From CAG-390 sp045544735 (GTDB taxonomy: Bacteria; Bacillota; Clostridia; Oscillospirales; CAG-272): a stretch of 15,628 nt of DNA. The translations under genes were made by a program, and so were the position numbers. Under the pieces are notes generated by a model. The model was not told the DNA's origin and made no database searches. It was given only the letters and a program-made list of their open reading frames with translations. Shown here piece by piece: positions 7,948-15,192 of the stretch (its first letter is position 1; each line of letters begins with the position of its first letter). The stretch is from the NCBI GenBank assembly GCA_045544735.1, contig JAZPZM010000001.1, positions 1-15,628 on the forward strand. The letters are read 5' to 3'.

Positions 7948-7968
7948 GCTTTTTGCTTTGCAAAAAGC
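7948..7968. repeat. Perfect 9-bp hairpin following the array
   Basis: GCTTTTTGC (7948-7956), a TTT loop, and GCAAAAAGC (7960-7968) form a perfect inverted repeat just after the last array unit. It lacks a following T-run, so it is unlikely to be a terminator by itself. It may be the closing unit of the array or part of a composite 3' end with the terminator 15 bases further on. Confidence 0.6.
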
Positions 7969-7982
7969 GTTCTATAAAGAAT

Positions 7983-8017
7983 AAAAGCGGAAGAAACGCG
8001 AGTTTCTTCCGCTTTTT
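7983..8017. terminator. Strong bidirectional rho-independent terminator
   Basis: A 15-bp perfect stem (7983-7997 with 8002-8016) closes on a GCGA tetraloop (7998-8001, GNRA type). The stem ends in AAAA/TTTT, so each strand has a T-tract after the hairpin: T5 at 8013-8017 on plus, and TTTTATT on minus. It serves both the S51-like gene (plus) and dapF (minus, stop codon at 8024-8026), which converge here. Confidence 0.93.
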
Positions 8018-8023
8018 CCCTTA

Positions 8024-8914
8024 TTAAAACAAATGCGAAATATCTATCTCGCCCTCGAACACGTTGTGGCTGGGCCCCGTCATAAGCATACGTCCGCTTG
8101 CCTCGTTCCACTCGACGAGAAGCGGCCCGCCTATCTGGTGGACGGTAACGCGCCTATTGCATCTGCCTGTAAGCACGCCGGCAACGGCGGCAGTACAACA
8201 GCCCGTGCCGCAGCCGATGGTCTCGCCCGTGCCGCGCTCCCACTCGCGCATTTTTATCTCGTCGCGCGAAATGACCTCGGCAAACGTAACGTTGGTCTTG
8301 TTCGGGAAAAGCTCGGTCATATACTCTATCGCCCTGCCGTATTTTTCAACGTCGAGCGTGTCAATGTCCTCAACGAACATAGCAACGTGGGGATTTCCCC
8401 ACGAAACGGCGGTTATGTAAAAATCTCTGTCAAGCACGCGCACGCGCTGCTCCACGAATTCGGGAAGCGCGGTGTTTACGGGAATTTTCGCCGTGTCAAG
8501 ACAAGGAAAGCCGATGTCAGCCCTGATATTCGACACAAAGCCGCGCCCTTGAGGCATCGCCCGCTCGCCGTCGCGCGCCTCTCTGTCCTCTACGGTCAGA
8601 ACAAGCCTTTGCATTCCGCCGAGAGTTTCGATAACAAGCTCGGTCTTATCCGTCAGCGCGTGGTCGTAAACGTATTTTCCAACGCTCCTCAGCGCGTTTC
8701 CGCACATCTCGCCCTCCGTGCCGTCGGGGTTAAACATACGCATACGGAAGTCGCCCCTGTCCGACGGACAGATAAGCACCATTCCGTCCGAGCCAATGGC
8801 AAAATGACGGTCGCTTACGAATCGCGCAAGCGTGGGAAGGTCGCAAAGACGCTCGCTTATGGCGTTTATGTAAACGTAATCGTTTCCAAACGCCTGCATT
8901 TTAGTAAATTTCAT
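8024..8914 (-). CDS. dapF: Diaminopimelate epimerase
   Basis: DapF interconverts LL- and meso-diaminopimelate for lysine and peptidoglycan synthesis, using two cysteines as acid and base without a cofactor. The 296-residue sequence starts with MKFTKMQAFGNDYVYI, the family N-terminus (FxGxGND-like, with Ala8). It carries the first catalytic cysteine as Cys71 in EMCGNALR (69-76) and the second as Cys240 in GCGTGCCTAA (234-243, aligned to the usual CGTGACA). The substrate-binding SWGNPH (171-176) and WERGTGET (225-232) blocks are present, so the enzyme looks intact. Its ATG lies 9 bases after the stop codon of the trans-sulfuration enzyme gene with only a weak AGAG-type ribosome binding site, so the two are probably co-transcribed and perhaps translationally coupled. 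The pair joins sulfur amino acid and lysine/cell-wall supply. Transcription ends at the terminator at 7983-8017. Confidence 0.96.
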   Translation of the reverse strand: MKFTKMQAFGNDYVYINAISERLCDLPTLARFVSDRHFAIGSDGMVLICPSDRGDFRMRMFNPDGTEGEMCGNALRSVGKYVYDHALTDKTELVIETLGGMQRLVLTVEDREARDGERAMPQGRGFVSNIRADIGFPCLDTAKIPVNTALPEFVEQRVRVLDRDFYITAVSWGNPHVAMFVEDIDTLDVEKYGRAIEYMTELFPNKTNVTFAEVISRDEIKMREWERGTGETIGCGTGCCTAAVAGVLTGRCNRRVTVHQIGGPLLVEWNEASGRMLMTGPSHNVFEGEIDISHLF

Positions 8915-8923
8915 TTTTCTCTT

Positions 8924-10108
8924 TTAAGAATTTATCGCTCTGTCAAGGTCGGCAATTATATCATCCGCGTTCTCGATACCCACGGACAGACGCAGGAAGC
9001 AATCGGTTATGCCGAGCGCATCCTTGATGTGCTTGGGGGTGTCCTCGTGAGTCTGCGTCATCGGGTAGGTGATGAGCGTTTCCGTGCCGCCGAGACTCTC
9101 GGCAAACATAACCATATCCACGTTTTTAAGTATCTTTTTGACCGTTTCAACGCTGTCGACGGCAAAGGATATCATACCGCCAAAGCCCGTGGTCTGCTTT
9201 TTGGTAATTTCATAGCCCGCGTGATCCTCAAATCCGACGTAGTAGACCTTCTCCACCCTCGGTTGAGTCCTGAGCCAAGCGGCAACCTTTATCGCGTTCG
9301 CGGTATGCTTGTCCATACGCACGGCAAGCGTCTTGATGCCGCGAAGCACGAGCCAGCTATCCATTGGCGCAAGCTGACTTCCGTACGATTTCGTATGGAC
9401 TTTGAGCTTTGCGCAGATATCAAGATCGTCCTTTACAACGACGATACCCGAAATGGTGTCGTTGTGACCGCCGAGATATTTGGTCGAGCTGTGCGTAACG
9501 ATGTCCGCGCCAAGCTCCAGCGGTCTTTGGTAATAGGGGGTAAGGAAGGTGTTGTCAACGACGAGAAGCGCGCCGATCTCCTTTGCGATCGCGCTGACGG
9601 CGGCGATATCCGCAACCTTCATCATGGGGTTGGTGGGAGTTTCGACGTAAAGCATCTTCGTTTCGGGGGTAACGGCGGCTCTGACCGCGTCAAGATCACC
9701 CATATCAACGCAGGTGTGCTTGATACCGTACTTGCCGAAAACGTCGTTTATTATTCTGAGCGTTCCACCGTATATATCGTCGGACATAACGACGTGGTCG
9801 CCCACGTTAAGCAAAGAGAATACCGCCATATTCGCGGCTTGTCCGCTGGAAAACGCAAAGCCCTGAACGCCGCCCTCAAGAATAGCCATAGTTCGCTCAA
9901 GCTCAAGCCTCGTCGGATTGGAAAGGCGGCTGTAATCAAAGCCCGTGGAATTTCCAAGCTCGGGATGGCGGAAGGTAGCGGACTGATAAATAGGCATACT
10001 TACGGCACCCGTCAAAGGCTCGCATCCGAGCGCGCCGTGAACGGTTTTCGAGTCGAAATGAAGCTCCTCCTTGGTGCTGAAGTCAATATGATTCTTAAAA
10101 TTTTTCAT
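8924..10108 (-). CDS. PLP-dependent trans-sulfuration enzyme (cystathionine gamma-synthase / beta- or gamma-lyase family)
   Basis: This 394-residue cytoplasmic enzyme belongs to the Cys/Met metabolism PLP family. Visible blocks are the SMPIYQSATF entry (37-46), SRLSNPTR (60-67), SSGQAANMAV (87-96), YVETPTNPMM (154-163), the cofactor aspartate in VVDNTF (183-188, Asp185), the Schiff-base Lys210 in HSSTKYLGGH (206-215), and the C-terminal ESLGGTETLITYPMTQTH region (337-354). Members make cystathionine, cleave it to homocysteine or cysteine, or degrade methionine; these reactions cannot be separated safely by eye, so no gene symbol is given. The start has an AAAGG ribosome binding site about 9 bases upstream. 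The gene has its own consensus promoter at 10157-10185 and is followed 9 bases later by dapF, which makes a two-gene operon. No T-box or SAM riboswitch fits in the roughly 40-base leader. Confidence 0.92.
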   Translation of the reverse strand: MKNFKNHIDFSTKEELHFDSKTVHGALGCEPLTGAVSMPIYQSATFRHPELGNSTGFDYSRLSNPTRLELERTMAILEGGVQGFAFSSGQAANMAVFSLLNVGDHVVMSDDIYGGTLRIINDVFGKYGIKHTCVDMGDLDAVRAAVTPETKMLYVETPTNPMMKVADIAAVSAIAKEIGALLVVDNTFLTPYYQRPLELGADIVTHSSTKYLGGHNDTISGIVVVKDDLDICAKLKVHTKSYGSQLAPMDSWLVLRGIKTLAVRMDKHTANAIKVAAWLRTQPRVEKVYYVGFEDHAGYEITKKQTTGFGGMISFAVDSVETVKKILKNVDMVMFAESLGGTETLITYPMTQTHEDTPKHIKDALGITDCFLRLSVGIENADDIIADLDRAINS

Positions 10109-10156
10109 TTTATTACGCCTTTCAAAAAAACTTAGGTCGAATATTATCCTGATTTT

Positions 10157-10185
10157 ATTATACCACCGAGGCGGAGCTTTGTCAA
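10157..10185 (-). promoter_or_regulatory. Consensus promoter of the trans-sulfuration/dapF operon, inside an inverted repeat
   Basis: On the minus strand, TTGACA (10180-10185), a 17-base spacer and TATAAT (10157-10162) are both exact consensus. The arms of an inverted repeat, CCACCG (10187-10192 read on minus) and CGGTGG (10163-10168), flank the -35 and abut the -10, as an operator would. The mgtE stop codon lies only 15 bases upstream of the -35, with no terminator between, so mgtE read-through is possible. Confidence 0.85.
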
Positions 10186-10200
10186 GCGGTGGCGCACGCC

Positions 10201-11604
10201 TTAAAGCCCGAATTTAAGCAAAAGCAACCACGCAAGCCCGTAATAGCTGATAACGGCAACGAGGTCGTTGACGGTAGTGATAAGCGGGCCCGACGCTACG
10301 GCGGGGTCAATGCCGAGGCGGTAAAAGCACAGTGGTATCGCCGCGCCCGTAAATCCCGACACCGTCATGGCGAACCACAGCGCCGCGCCGACGCAAGCGG
10401 CAACGGAGAAGGCAACGCCCGCGCCGTTTCCGCCGATAAAAAGCAGATACGCGCCGACTATCGCAAAGGAAAACGCCCCAAGCGCAAGACCGTTCAGAAG
10501 CGCGACGCGCGTTTCTTTGACGATGAGCATAAGCCGCTCTCCAAGGCTCAGATCCTCGTTGCTTCCGAGGTATCTCACCGTAACCGCAAGCGACTGCGTT
10601 CCGACGTTTCCCGCCATTCCGAGAATGAGCGATTGAAACGCCACTATCATAGGAAGCTCCTTGACCACGTTCTCGAAAAATCCCACCACGGCGGACACGC
10701 CAAGCCCCAAAAACAGCAAGACGATAAGCCACGGTATCCTCTTTTTAACGCTTGAAAGGAGCGTTTCGCCCTTTTCCTGCTCCGAGCCGAGAGCCGCAAG
10801 CTTTGCGTAATCGTCGCCTAACTCCTCGTCCACTATCTCCGCGATATCAATAGCCGTGATAACGCCAAGAAGCGCACCGCCCTCAGACGAAAGCACGGGG
10901 ATAAGCTCCTCGGAATATCCGCGCAGATACTCGATGTTTTCGGATATGCTGTCCTTATCGTAAACGTAGGGGAAGTTCGTATATATCAGCTCCTCAAGCG
11001 GCGTGTCGCTCCGCGCAACGATAAGGTCCTTTAAGTCGATAGCGCCGTAAAAACCGCCGCCCTCGTTTTCCACGAAAATGGTATATATATTGTCGTTTTG
11101 CGCCGCCTCGGAAACGAGAACCTTCATCGCCGCCTTTACGCTTATGGTACGCGAAACGCAAATATAATTCGTGCTCATCCTACTGCCGAATTCGTCGTCC
11201 GCGTAGGAGTCAAGAAGCTCTATATCTTCCTTTATATCGTCCTCAAGATGCTCAAGCACCTCAAGCCTTACGTCGTCCTCAAGCTCGTCAAGCACCTCAA
11301 GCGCCTCGTCGGCATCCATCTGCTCGATAATGTCTGCCGCCGTGTCGGCGTCAAGCGCCGAAAGGTACTCGCCCGCATCCTCAAGAAACGGCACGACGTC
11401 GGACATCCCCTCGTTTCCGAGGACGTGCGCGAGCGCACCTCTTTCCTCGGCGCTCAATTCCTCAAAGGCTGACGCTATATCGTTATCGTGATAGTCAAGG
11501 AGCAGAAACCTTTTCTCCTCGTCCGCTCTGTCGCTCCTTATAAGGTCTAATATTTCCTCGCGGTAATCTCTCTCGTCGGTCTTATAAACGGTTCTTTTTT
11601 CCAT
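10201..11604 (-). CDS. mgtE: MgtE-type magnesium channel/transporter
   Basis: MgtE is a dimeric, Mg2+-gated Mg2+ channel of the plasma membrane. This 467-residue copy has the full layout: an acidic alpha-superhelical N-domain (about 15-135), two CBS domains (about 140-265), a linker helix, and a C-terminal membrane domain from about 288 with five likely helices. The pore motif GMAGNVGTQS (329-338) and DPAVASGPLITTVNDL (433-448) are intact; Asp433 corresponds to the selectivity-site aspartate (D432) of the Thermus protein. The run of Asp/Glu pairs in the N-domain fits cytosolic Mg2+ sensing. The ATG has an AGGGGG ribosome binding site at 11610-11615. Only 36 bases separate it from the Nudix gene upstream, so there is no room for an M-box or ykoK-type leader, and gating of the protein is the likely control. 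Confidence 0.95.
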   Translation of the reverse strand: MEKRTVYKTDERDYREEILDLIRSDRADEEKRFLLLDYHDNDIASAFEELSAEERGALAHVLGNEGMSDVVPFLEDAGEYLSALDADTAADIIEQMDADEALEVLDELEDDVRLEVLEHLEDDIKEDIELLDSYADDEFGSRMSTNYICVSRTISVKAAMKVLVSEAAQNDNIYTIFVENEGGGFYGAIDLKDLIVARSDTPLEELIYTNFPYVYDKDSISENIEYLRGYSEELIPVLSSEGGALLGVITAIDIAEIVDEELGDDYAKLAALGSEQEKGETLLSSVKKRIPWLIVLLFLGLGVSAVVGFFENVVKELPMIVAFQSLILGMAGNVGTQSLAVTVRYLGSNEDLSLGERLMLIVKETRVALLNGLALGAFSFAIVGAYLLFIGGNGAGVAFSVAACVGAALWFAMTVSGFTGAAIPLCFYRLGIDPAVASGPLITTVNDLVAVISYYGLAWLLLLKFGL

Positions 11605-11640
11605 ATAATCCCCCTGACAAAATAGCGAGCTATTCTTCCC

Positions 11641-12162
11641 TCAATCTAAGATTATGCGCTTTCTATATTCGTTGAGCGCCGCAACATCACGGGCTTTAAG
11701 GTATTTCTGTTGAACTCGGTCAACCTCTTGTCCGTTGATTAAACTGACCATTTCATTCCAAGTGTGCCATTCAAGCCGAGTTTTATTGTTTACCTCATTA
11801 TCCGTCAGATGGGTTTCACCGATGTGTTCGGTGTGAACCACAAAGTAATAGTTAATCTGTGTGTAATCAAGACTTGCTCGGTTTTCACAAACTATGCCCA
11901 ATTCCTCGACCTTATCGCAGGAACAACCCGTTTCTTCCATCACTTCTCGATGCAAGGCGGTGATGATTTCCTCGTTTTCTTCAACACCCCCACCAGGCAG
12001 ACTATAAAGCCCGAATTTTAGCGAGTGCATGACCGCATAAAACCCGTTATTGTTCTTTACAATAGCTCGTGCTGTTTTACGTGGGATGGCGGAAGATAAG
12101 CCATCTTGACCGAGAATTATTTTGTCGTTTAATTCACAAATTGTTTTCATCGTTACTCTCAT
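11641..12162 (-). CDS. Nudix family hydrolase
   Basis: This protein of up to 173 residues hydrolyses an unidentified nucleoside-diphosphate-linked substrate. The complete Nudix box is visible at residues 58-80: Gly58, Glu64, then REVMEETGC (72-80) with the metal-binding glutamates. The sequence before it (AIVKNNNGFYAVMHS, LYSLPGGG) is the usual strand leading into the box. The C-terminal part (LEWHTWNEMVSLI) resembles the substrate-side loop of clostridial NUDIX proteins. Met5 (12150) could be the true start, because a weak GAGAG lies 5 bases before it, while Met1 has no ribosome binding site. The coding sequence appears more AT-rich and less biased towards G/C third positions than the genes on both sides, which hints at a different origin. 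Its link to mgtE downstream or the oxidoreductase upstream is only positional. Confidence 0.9.
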   Translation of the reverse strand: MRVTMKTICELNDKIILGQDGLSSAIPRKTARAIVKNNNGFYAVMHSLKFGLYSLPGGGVEENEEIITALHREVMEETGCSCDKVEELGIVCENRASLDYTQINYYFVVHTEHIGETHLTDNEVNNKTRLEWHTWNEMVSLINGQEVDRVQQKYLKARDVAALNEYRKRIILD

Positions 12163-12186
12163 TTACAGCGTTATACGCCCTTTTAT

Positions 12187-12214
12187 ATAGTATGCTACGG
12201 CAAACGCGCATCAA
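12187..12214 (-). promoter_or_regulatory. Weak candidate promoter for the Nudix gene
   Basis: On the minus strand, TTGATG (12209-12214), a 16-base spacer and TACTAT (12187-12192) precede the Nudix start. Each hexamer has only four matches to consensus. No terminator is visible after the oxidoreductase gene (12163-12246), so co-transcription from upstream is an alternative. Confidence 0.3.
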
Positions 12215-12246
12215 GCCGTTTTAGATCATTTGAATATTAGTTGCCT

Positions 12247-13344
12247 TTATTTTTCGCCCTTTGCATAGGGGCGGATGCTTTGAATTCCGCTCCTCATTAT
12301 AAGTCCGCGCGTAAACGGGCAGCACAAAAGTATCCTTTTGACCGATTTCATACGGAGCTTCAAGCGCAACGAGCGCGTAGCTTTGCGATAGATGCGCTGT
12401 GCGTCAGAATACGTCTTGCCATTTGAGAGCGCAAGCGCGATAGCGTCGGCAAGCACCTTGCCGCTGTACATCGCACTGCTGAGTCCCTCAAACGAGCTGG
12501 CGCTTATAAAGCCCGCCGCCTCGCCAAGCAAAAAAACGCCGTCCTTGCCCGTGCAAAAATCCTTCATCGCACGCGGACTCGACACAAGGCAAGCCTCGGT
12601 CTTTACGGCGTCGCCAAAGGAATTTTTAATAAATCCCTCAAGCCTTGCCTTTTGCTCGTCGAACGCCTTTCGGCAGCCCTGCTTTTTGAAAGCGCCGCCG
12701 AAAATAACGTAGCCGCCCTTATGTATCGTCCACGAGCAGCTATCGCTCGTCTTTTCGTCGAATATGCAGGAGTAATACGGCAGGCTTTGCCCCTTGTTTT
12801 CAAACCATTGCTGAATAGCCACGTACTGAACGCGCATGGACGCAAAAAACGTGCGCCTTACCACCGAGCCGCCGCCGTCCGCGCCGACGATGGCGCGTGC
12901 GCAGACCGTTTCCGCCCCACCGTCGCGCTCAACGCGGACGCTGTAAAGCTCGCCGTCCTTTTTTATCTCGCCGCATCTTCCCTTCACTACGTCAACGCTT
13001 GGTGGAACGAGCGAAAGAAGCCAGCGGTCAAAGGCGTATCTGTCCATATTGAGATAATGGCGCTGATAATACCTGACGAGCCCCTTGTCGATATCTATAG
13101 TCTCCACCGCAAATATCTGCGGATCTTCAAGAACGCTTTTCGGAAGCACGAGGTCAAACCTTGCAAGCAGCTTTTGTGCGTCTGGCGCGAGAAGCCCGCC
13201 GCACGGTTTTGCGGAGTCGGGCGATTGCCCATCGATAAGCAGTATATTAAGTTCGGGGCGAGAGTGCGCCATCTCCTTTGCAAAGACCGCGCCCGCAGGA
13301 CCTGCGCCCACTACGGCAATATCGTAAATAATTTTATTTTCCAT
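12247..13344 (-). CDS. FAD-dependent oxidoreductase, geranylgeranyl-reductase-like
   Basis: This 365-residue flavoprotein has an N-terminal Rossmann FAD motif VVGAGPAG (11-18) with the acidic strand-2 end LLIDG (Asp38). It also carries KPCGGLLAPDAQ (46-57), typical of the geranylgeranyl-reductase/halogenase-like group, GADGGGSVVR (154-163), and the late FAD contact LLGEAAGF (272-279). Relatives reduce isoprenoid or other double bonds or act as quinone/thiol oxidoreductases; the substrate here is unknown. I choose the ATG at 13344 because GGAGG (13350-13354) lies 5 bases before it and the FAD motif then begins at the normal distance. A TTG start 11 codons upstream (13377) is possible but poorly supported. 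Its promoter (13393-13421) overlaps the terminator of the upstream metallopeptidase gene. A basic C-terminus (RKATRSLRLKLRMKSVKR) might contact membranes; that is inference. Confidence 0.85.
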   Translation of the reverse strand: MENKIIYDIAVVGAGPAGAVFAKEMAHSRPELNILLIDGQSPDSAKPCGGLLAPDAQKLLARFDLVLPKSVLEDPQIFAVETIDIDKGLVRYYQRHYLNMDRYAFDRWLLSLVPPSVDVVKGRCGEIKKDGELYSVRVERDGGAETVCARAIVGADGGGSVVRRTFFASMRVQYVAIQQWFENKGQSLPYYSCIFDEKTSDSCSWTIHKGGYVIFGGAFKKQGCRKAFDEQKARLEGFIKNSFGDAVKTEACLVSSPRAMKDFCTGKDGVFLLGEAAGFISASSFEGLSSAMYSGKVLADAIALALSNGKTYSDAQRIYRKATRSLRLKLRMKSVKRILLCCPFTRGLIMRSGIQSIRPYAKGEK

Positions 13345-13392
13345 TTCGTCCTCCAAAGCGCGTTTTTTGTAGCCCAAACGCCCTTTTAGCCT

Positions 13393-13421
13393 ATTTTACC
13401 ACAAAAGCCGCAGAAAATCAA
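13393..13421 (-). promoter_or_regulatory. Promoter of the FAD oxidoreductase, embedded in a terminator
   Basis: On the minus strand, TTGATT (13416-13421), a 17-base spacer and TAAAAT (13393-13398) precede the oxidoreductase ATG by about 50 bases. The -35 lies in the loop of the terminator hairpin at 13401-13435, and the spacer contains its downstream arm. The hexamers are imperfect (4/6 and 5/6), but the spacing is ideal. Confidence 0.6.
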
Positions 13422-13435
13422 TCCGCGGCTTTTGT
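13401..13435 (-). terminator. Rho-independent terminator after the metallopeptidase gene
   Basis: An 11-bp perfect stem (13401-13411 with 13425-13435) encloses a 13-base loop. On the minus strand the GC core GCCGC/GCGGC is followed by TTTTGT, giving a U-tract, for the gene ending at 13451. The plus-strand side is also followed by five T (13435-13439), but no plus-strand gene ends here. Confidence 0.8.
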
Positions 13436-13450
13436 TTTTGAGTTGCGCTT

Positions 13451-15118
13451 TTATGTTTCAGCGAGCTTTTGCAGCTTGACGTACGTTTGCTCGTCGTACG
13501 GCGACGTAAGCCCCGCATTTACGATAGTGGAAAGGAAGTTGCCATCGTCCTGCGGCTCCTCAACTATCCTTCTGTATATCTCGCACGCGGCGGAATAGTC
13601 CGTCTTGCTTTTCATATATATCTGAAGCGCGGCTATGCCCGCCGTAGCGTAGCAATAATTCGACGTAGGATAAACGATCCCAAGCCTTCGCCAATAAGTC
13701 ATAAGCTGATTTCTTATACTGCCCGTCAAGCCGCCAACGCCGTATTCGTCTATAAGCTCGCTCATTATGCGATCAAAATCCGCGAGCGTCAGCGCCGACG
13801 GGTCGCGCGTAAATATTATCTCGTCAAATTCGTCCTTGATAACGCTGCAAATGACCTGATATACCCAATTAGATAGCGAATACAGCTCCGCGCTCCTTAT
13901 AGCCTTGTTGCCAAGCTTGCTTGAAAGGTAACTGTACATAAGGGCGGTGTTTGCAGTCGATTGCGTTTCCTTAAGATCGTATGCGTGGCACTCGTTATCG
14001 CTTACGACCGCCGCATAATAATGCCCGATCTCGTGCGCCATTGTTTCAAGCACCGCTTGGTCCTTGTGGAAATAGCATATCGGCGTATTCCCCGCGTGAT
14101 AGAGCATTGCGTGGTTGTACGCGCCCGACTTGCTTCCTATAAGCACCCTATCCTTTTCAAATGCGCCGAGCATAGCATTTGCGGCACTTTTCGGCAACGA
14201 GGAGAAATAATCGGCAAGATAGTTTTCGTCAAATGAATCGTACCTCGCGCCCAAATACTTGTTCGAAAGAGTATATTCAGCACCCGAAAGCCCCGCGTCA
14301 AACACTTGGCTTTTTAAGGCAAGCTTCTTATACAAAGGAACGAGGTATTTTTTTACGTATCTGCGCAACGCCTTGCGCTGAACGGGCGTATCCCCCCTGT
14401 AATACCTGTACTTGCTTGAGTATTCGTAATAATTAGACGTATGAACGGAAGTGGCATAGCCGTCCGCCGCTACGAGGTAGTCCTTATATACCTCAAACAT
14501 CCTTTCGTCGCTTGCATTGCTGTTTTTGAGAGAATTGTATTCTTTTTCAAGAAGCTCCATTTCATACGCATAGGAATCGGTAGACGGAGTTACGGAGATC
14601 ATACTGTCCCCGAATTCTCTTTGCACTACGTCAACGAATGCCCTTGAAAGCTCGTTTTCCGCGCTCTTGGATTCGTTATAAAACGCCCAAAAAAGCCCGT
14701 GCGCTTCATCATACGCCTCGTACGCGTACAGATAATCATCCCACGCGGCAGAATTTGACGTATCACAGTAATACCGCAGCTGTGCTATATCGCGCTGTGT
14801 TTCTATTTGCGCCATAAAGGACAAAAGCTTGTAGAGCGCGTCCTTGAATTCATCCACCCCCACGCCTTCGCTATTGCCGAACAAGCTCTTGAGTTCAAGA
14901 AGCTTGTTTTTGTATTTTTCAAGATCGTTATCGGTAAGCTCAAAATTCAACGAGGATGCGCGAACCGAGGGATAAACGATCTCAAAAACGTATTTTTCGC
15001 CCTCATCAATGCTCGTATTGCCGACAGGAGCGTCGTCACCCTTAGCGCACGACAAGAGCGCCAAAGCAAGCATCACAACACTCAAAAGCAGAGCAATTAT
15101 TCTGACCGAACGTTTCAT
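13451..15118 (-). CDS. M3-like zinc metallopeptidase (oligoendopeptidase F-type), lipoprotein
   Basis: This 555-residue protein has a lipoprotein signal peptide (lipobox LLSC, Cys24) and a helical body resembling the M3/oligoendopeptidase F fold. The zinc motif is HEIGH at 362-366 (ligands His362 and His366, catalytic Glu363), followed by DLKETQS (381-387) with Glu384 as likely third ligand, like the DLxEIxS block of M3 enzymes. Near the C-terminus, the Tyr-rich YPTSNYCYATAGIAALQIY (483-501) fits the substrate-binding helix of that family. M3 peptidases are usually cytosolic and cut short peptides; here the signal places it outside the membrane, perhaps on peptides near the wall. The ATG has GGAGG (15125-15129) 6 bases upstream and its own promoter and terminator, so it is a single-gene unit. 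It is divergent from textbook PepF, and the family call is by motif only. Confidence 0.8.
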   Translation of the reverse strand: MKRSVRIIALLLSVVMLALALLSCAKGDDAPVGNTSIDEGEKYVFEIVYPSVRASSLNFELTDNDLEKYKNKLLELKSLFGNSEGVGVDEFKDALYKLLSFMAQIETQRDIAQLRYYCDTSNSAAWDDYLYAYEAYDEAHGLFWAFYNESKSAENELSRAFVDVVQREFGDSMISVTPSTDSYAYEMELLEKEYNSLKNSNASDERMFEVYKDYLVAADGYATSVHTSNYYEYSSKYRYYRGDTPVQRKALRRYVKKYLVPLYKKLALKSQVFDAGLSGAEYTLSNKYLGARYDSFDENYLADYFSSLPKSAANAMLGAFEKDRVLIGSKSGAYNHAMLYHAGNTPICYFHKDQAVLETMAHEIGHYYAAVVSDNECHAYDLKETQSTANTALMYSYLSSKLGNKAIRSAELYSLSNWVYQVICSVIKDEFDEIIFTRDPSALTLADFDRIMSELIDEYGVGGLTGSIRNQLMTYWRRLGIVYPTSNYCYATAGIAALQIYMKSKTDYSAACEIYRRIVEEPQDDGNFLSTIVNAGLTSPYDEQTYVKLQKLAET

Positions 15119-15148
15119 CCTTCTCCTCCGTCATATTTCGCTAAATCA

Positions 15149-15177
15149 ATTATAGCATAAGCCGCCGTGCTTTTCAA
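15149..15177 (-). promoter_or_regulatory. Promoter of the M3-like lipoprotein peptidase
   Basis: On the minus strand, TTGAAA (15172-15177), a 17-base spacer and an exact TATAAT (15149-15154) preceded by TGC (extended -10) lie about 30 bases before the ATG at 15118. A 15-bp palindrome sits 15 bases upstream of the -35. Confidence 0.85.
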
Positions 15178-15192
15178 TAAAGAAATCCTTTA

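Noticed and set aside
8033..10135. A 700-codon open frame on the plus strand covering dapF and the trans-sulfuration gene in antisense
   Set aside because: It mirrors two genes with clear catalytic motifs and runs across their 9-base junction. The translation has no recognisable domain and is rich in Arg/His/Val, as expected from reversed, GC-biased codons. I see no ribosome binding site or promoter supporting it.
11619..11634. Small hairpin AATAG-N4-CTATT with a short T-run between the Nudix gene and mgtE
   Set aside because: Only five A/T-rich base pairs and four T overlapping the stem; too weak to call a terminator, and it abuts the mgtE ribosome binding site.
11605..11640. Magnesium riboswitch ahead of mgtE
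   Set aside because: The gap is only 36 bases, far too short for an M-box or similar leader.
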